In this document: positions 58,247-60,673 of the stretch, in pieces
Position numbering within the stretch: position 1 is the first letter of the stretch
Layout of the letters: every line of letters starts with the position of its first letter
The notes under the pieces: generated by a model
Seen by the model: the letters and a program-made list of their open reading frames with translations, nothing else
Told to the model about the DNA's origin: nothing
Database searches by the model: none
Made by a program: the position numbers and the translations under genes
Source of the DNA: Prevotella sp.
GTDB taxonomy: Bacteria > Bacteroidota > Bacteroidia > Bacteroidales > Bacteroidaceae
DNA length: 60,673 nt
Assembly: GCA_017651265.1 (NCBI GenBank)
Contig: JAGCDO010000068.1
Location: 1-60,673, forward strand
Reading direction: 5' to 3'

Positions 58247-60460
58247 TTACTTCATCAGCACCTTCTTGCCGTTCACAATCACGATGCCCTTGTAGTTAGC
58301 GTCAACCTTCTGTCCTGCCACGTTGTACAGCTTGCCTTGTGCAGCCTCTGCCTTGATGGTAGCGATACCGGTAGGAGCAGTAACAGTAGCGTTCACCTCC
58401 TTGGTCTCCTCGTTGAAGGTAATCACCACCTTAGAACCATCCTGATCAACAGTAAGCTGATAGTTGCTTCCAGGATAAGCTACGCTCCAGTCGTGATCCA
58501 CGCGAACCTTGAACTCATAGTTACCAGCAGCCACATCGTCGAAGGTAATGGTATAGATACCATCATCGCCCTTGGTCATGTCGTTGTCAACAGTCCAGCT
58601 GTCGCCACCTAAGGTACCCATCACGCTATAAGTATGCTCAACAGGTCCTGCCTCACCGGTCTTCACGGTAGTCACATTGATCTCCTGTGTCTCAGCATTG
58701 AAGGTAATGGTTACGGTATAGATACCGGTCTCCTCCACGGTGAAGGTGTAGTTGTTACTTGGATAAGCCACGGTCCAAGCATGATCCTTCACCACCTTGA
58801 ACTCATAGCTTGTACCCTTCTCCAGGGTTACATCGGTCTTCACCAAGGTATAGAGGTCACCCTCCAAGGTCATGTCGTTGGAAGCATCCTCAGGATTCCA
58901 TGAGCTACCTACGAAGTTACCGGCAACGGTCCAGGTTGCTTCAGGAATAACAGCCACGTCACCTGTCTTCTCGGTGGTTACATTGATAGCCTGTGTCTCA
59001 GCATTGAAGGTAATGGTCACGGTATAGATAGCGGTCTCCTCCACGGTGAACACATAGTTCTCGCTTGGGTAAGCTTCATCCCATGCATGATCCTTCACCA
59101 CCTTGAACTCATAGTTAACACCCTTCTCCAGGGTTACATCCTTCACCACGAGGGTATAGCTACCATCTTCACCGAGTGTCATATCGTTGGTGGCATCCTC
59201 CGGATTCCACTGGTTAGCCAGGAAGTTACCAGCCACGGTCCAAGTGGCTTGAGGAGCAGGCGGTCCGGCTATCACCTTCTCAATCAGAGTCCAGTCTTCA
59301 TCGCTTGCGAAATCCCTGTCGATATACATCTCGATGTTATCAAAGTAGAAGGTAGTGGCAAGCGCCCTATTCTCATTCAGGTTAAAGGCAAGGGTCTGAC
59401 AGGTTCCACCACCGGAAGCTGCAGATGAGATCACGATTTCCTTCTCATAGTGCTGCCATTGAGAAGTAAAATTAATGCCATTTCCATTCTCTCCAGGACC
59501 CTGCCAATCAATATAGTCACCAGGGAGCGCATGCCACTGAACAGTAACATTGGTTTCATCATCACTCTTATAATCAAACTTGATAATCACATGCTCCCCT
59601 TCTTGGAACTTATGTGTAGAGGTGATAAAGAACTGGGTGTCATACTCGTTTACGGCGTCAGCCACACTATGAACTGCCACACCACGAGTGCCATCCACGC
59701 CAACACCATTCTCAATGCATGGATTTTCCGGCATACCAGGCTCACGTCCTACGAAGCTGAACAAATTGCCCTCATGACCATCTCTCCAGAAATCTGTCTT
59801 GATGAATCCGAAGTCAGCATCAGCCTCACAGTCGCCATTAGGAATCAAGTTGGATGTCCATTGGATCTCCTTTGGAATCATCTTGGTCACATAGATGTTA
59901 TCGAAGTAGTAGGTAACCTCGATACCATCACCTTGATCTGTTTTTTTACTGAGCGTTGAGAGGTTGAAGGCGATTGACAGGAAGCCGCCACCATTACCAT
60001 TGTTGGCCATGCCACTTCCCACGGTAACGGAACCTTCATAGGTTTTCCATTCCGTATCGAAGTTTGCGTCCTTACCCCAACCAAAGACGGTCCAATCGTG
60101 ATAATCACCAGGCTGTCCATGTGCCTGCGGTCCAACATTCACTGCCGTGGTAGCTTTGTAGTCGAATGACACGTTGATGACGTCGCCCTCATATAGCGGC
60201 TCGTCAAACACAATCCAGAACTGCGTGTCCCAGTCCTGTTCTGCACCAGGAGCAGAAACCAATTGTACACCACGTGAACCATCTACACCGATACCGTCGA
60301 TAATCTCCAACGGACCGGTTGCACCATTGTTTTCCTTACCAACAAAGTTGGCGTTCTCTGTTCCCTCCATGTCGCTGTTCTGAACGATAGGCACCCATCT
60401 CTGGGCTGACATACCAACAGCAAACAAAGACATTGCAAAAAGAGTTAATAATTTCTTCAT
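58247..60460 (-). CDS. Secreted multi-CBM protein with sorting-like C-terminus
   Basis: A 737-aa exported protein, signal ending GMSAQ. Two CBM4/9-like jelly rolls occupy about 22-195 and 200-390, sharing GVDGSRGV/GVDGTRGV, WDTQF/YDTQF and YYFDNIYV/FYFDNIEM. Three beta-sandwich repeats follow at 404-500, 507-602 and 608-693; they resemble SusE/SusF-type starch-binding or X25 modules, and the first two are very similar (VAGNF...WNPEDA, YEFKVVKDHAW). The last about 40 residues (KLYNVAGQKVDANYKGIVIV then NGKKVLMK) look like a type IX secretion C-terminal signal of Prevotella. No catalytic domain is seen. It may be a surface glycan-binding protein for the adjacent mannan system. Confidence 0.85.
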   Translation of the reverse strand: MKKLLTLFAMSLFAVGMSAQRWVPIVQNSDMEGTENANFVGKENNGATGPLEIIDGIGVDGSRGVQLVSAPGAEQDWDTQFWIVFDEPLYEGDVINVSFDYKATTAVNVGPQAHGQPGDYHDWTVFGWGKDANFDTEWKTYEGSVTVGSGMANNGNGGGFLSIAFNLSTLSKKTDQGDGIEVTYYFDNIYVTKMIPKEIQWTSNLIPNGDCEADADFGFIKTDFWRDGHEGNLFSFVGREPGMPENPCIENGVGVDGTRGVAVHSVADAVNEYDTQFFITSTHKFQEGEHVIIKFDYKSDDETNVTVQWHALPGDYIDWQGPGENGNGINFTSQWQHYEKEIVISSAASGGGTCQTLAFNLNENRALATTFYFDNIEMYIDRDFASDEDWTLIEKVIAGPPAPQATWTVAGNFLANQWNPEDATNDMTLGEDGSYTLVVKDVTLEKGVNYEFKVVKDHAWDEAYPSENYVFTVEETAIYTVTITFNAETQAINVTTEKTGDVAVIPEATWTVAGNFVGSSWNPEDASNDMTLEGDLYTLVKTDVTLEKGTSYEFKVVKDHAWTVAYPSNNYTFTVEETGIYTVTITFNAETQEINVTTVKTGEAGPVEHTYSVMGTLGGDSWTVDNDMTKGDDGIYTITFDDVAAGNYEFKVRVDHDWSVAYPGSNYQLTVDQDGSKVVITFNEETKEVNATVTAPTGIATIKAEAAQGKLYNVAGQKVDANYKGIVIVNGKKVLMK

Positions 60461-60521
60461 AAGCTTTTGTTTTTAGACTAAAAAATTAATATAAGTAAGG
60501 TAATAGATACTATAGTTTTTG

Positions 60522-60551
60522 CAAAGATAATACATTTTGACAATAATACAA
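60522..60551 (-). promoter_or_regulatory. Promoter of the CBM-protein gene
   Basis: TTG (60549-60551), 19-bp spacer, TATCTTTG (60522-60529) on the minus strand. The -33 box lies inside the terminal palindrome. Confidence 0.7.
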
Positions 60552-60673
60552 TCTTTTTTTCAAAAAAAAATTATATTATCTTTTCTTCCTCTTTTCTCTG
60601 GCGCCAGAGAAAAGAGGAAGAAAAGATAATATAATTTTTTTTTGAAAAAAAGATTGTATTATTGTCAAAATGT
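60532..60673. repeat. 142-bp perfect palindrome at the right edge
   Basis: Two 71-bp arms centred on GGCGCC (60600-60605) are perfect reverse complements to the last base of the window. The inner 30 bp (60588-60617) recur nearly unchanged at 56409-56438; the outer parts do not. It may be a real hairpin extended by an assembly fold-back. Confidence 0.9.

Noticed and set aside
60603-60673. A promoter or gene start in the right arm of the terminal palindrome
   Set aside because: The arm is only a mirror of the left arm and probably an artefact, so signals in it are not independent evidence.

Overview
The window looks like one contig of a Bacteroidales bacterium, most like Prevotella and relatives. 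The evidence is the TAnnTTTG-type promoters with hardly any Shine-Dalgarno sequences, NVEALA peptides, six-bladed beta-propeller lipoproteins, GH97/GH43/GH26/GH130 glycan genes, a BspA-like repeat protein, an 11-subunit nuo operon without nuoEFG, and many short AT- or GA-rich interspersed repeats. No rRNA, transposase, phage or CRISPR gene is seen. The 5' end lies in a short tandem repeat and the 3' end in a 142-bp perfect palindrome, so both ends are probably assembly breaks.

Region 1 (about 0.1-21.9 kb, all minus strand) is the most unusual. Read 5' to 3' it encodes an NVEALA peptide, a propeller lipoprotein, a thioredoxin-like lipoprotein, a transglutaminase-fold lipoprotein, two NVEALA peptides, a propeller lipoprotein, a fourth NVEALA peptide, a propeller lipoprotein, a second thioredoxin-like lipoprotein, a MauE/DoxX-like membrane protein, a signal peptidase I, an O-antigen-ligase-like protein with TPRs, a TolC-like protein, an RND adaptor and two RND permeases. 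Several genes overlap by 4-14 bp. I read it as a candidate system that makes, folds, cleaves, perhaps glycosylates and exports small four-cysteine peptides. This is inference from gene order and family knowledge.

Region 2 (22.3-30.6 kb, minus) is a carbohydrate cluster: GH43-CBM6-GH43-CBM6, GH8 and GH97 in one operon, plus a second GH97. No SusC/SusD is present. A possible plus-strand small RNA lies beside it at 22.1 kb. Region 3 (30.8-39 kb) holds a TlpA-like thioredoxin, tRNA-Arg(ACG), rarA, a nitrilase-family amidase, an acidic-tailed unknown protein, maf, kdsC, a nitroreductase and a GNAT-like protein.

Region 4 (39.1-49.4 kb, minus) is nuoABCDHIJKLMN with a fused nuoCD. Region 5 has a BspA-like protein (plus strand) and then, on the minus strand, a beta-mannan pathway: GH26 mannanase, GH130 mannosylglucose phosphorylase, GPH/MFS transporter and mannobiose 2-epimerase. 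A CE7 acetyl esterase and a CBM-rich secreted protein with a sorting-like tail lie upstream.

A second theme is short repeats. ACTAGTNNN arrays, TTGAAAAT and TTGACA repeats, GGAAGGA inverted elements and a four-site 22-bp array sit at gene junctions. In several genes they enter the reading frame and form start codons, stop codons, termini or internal loops.
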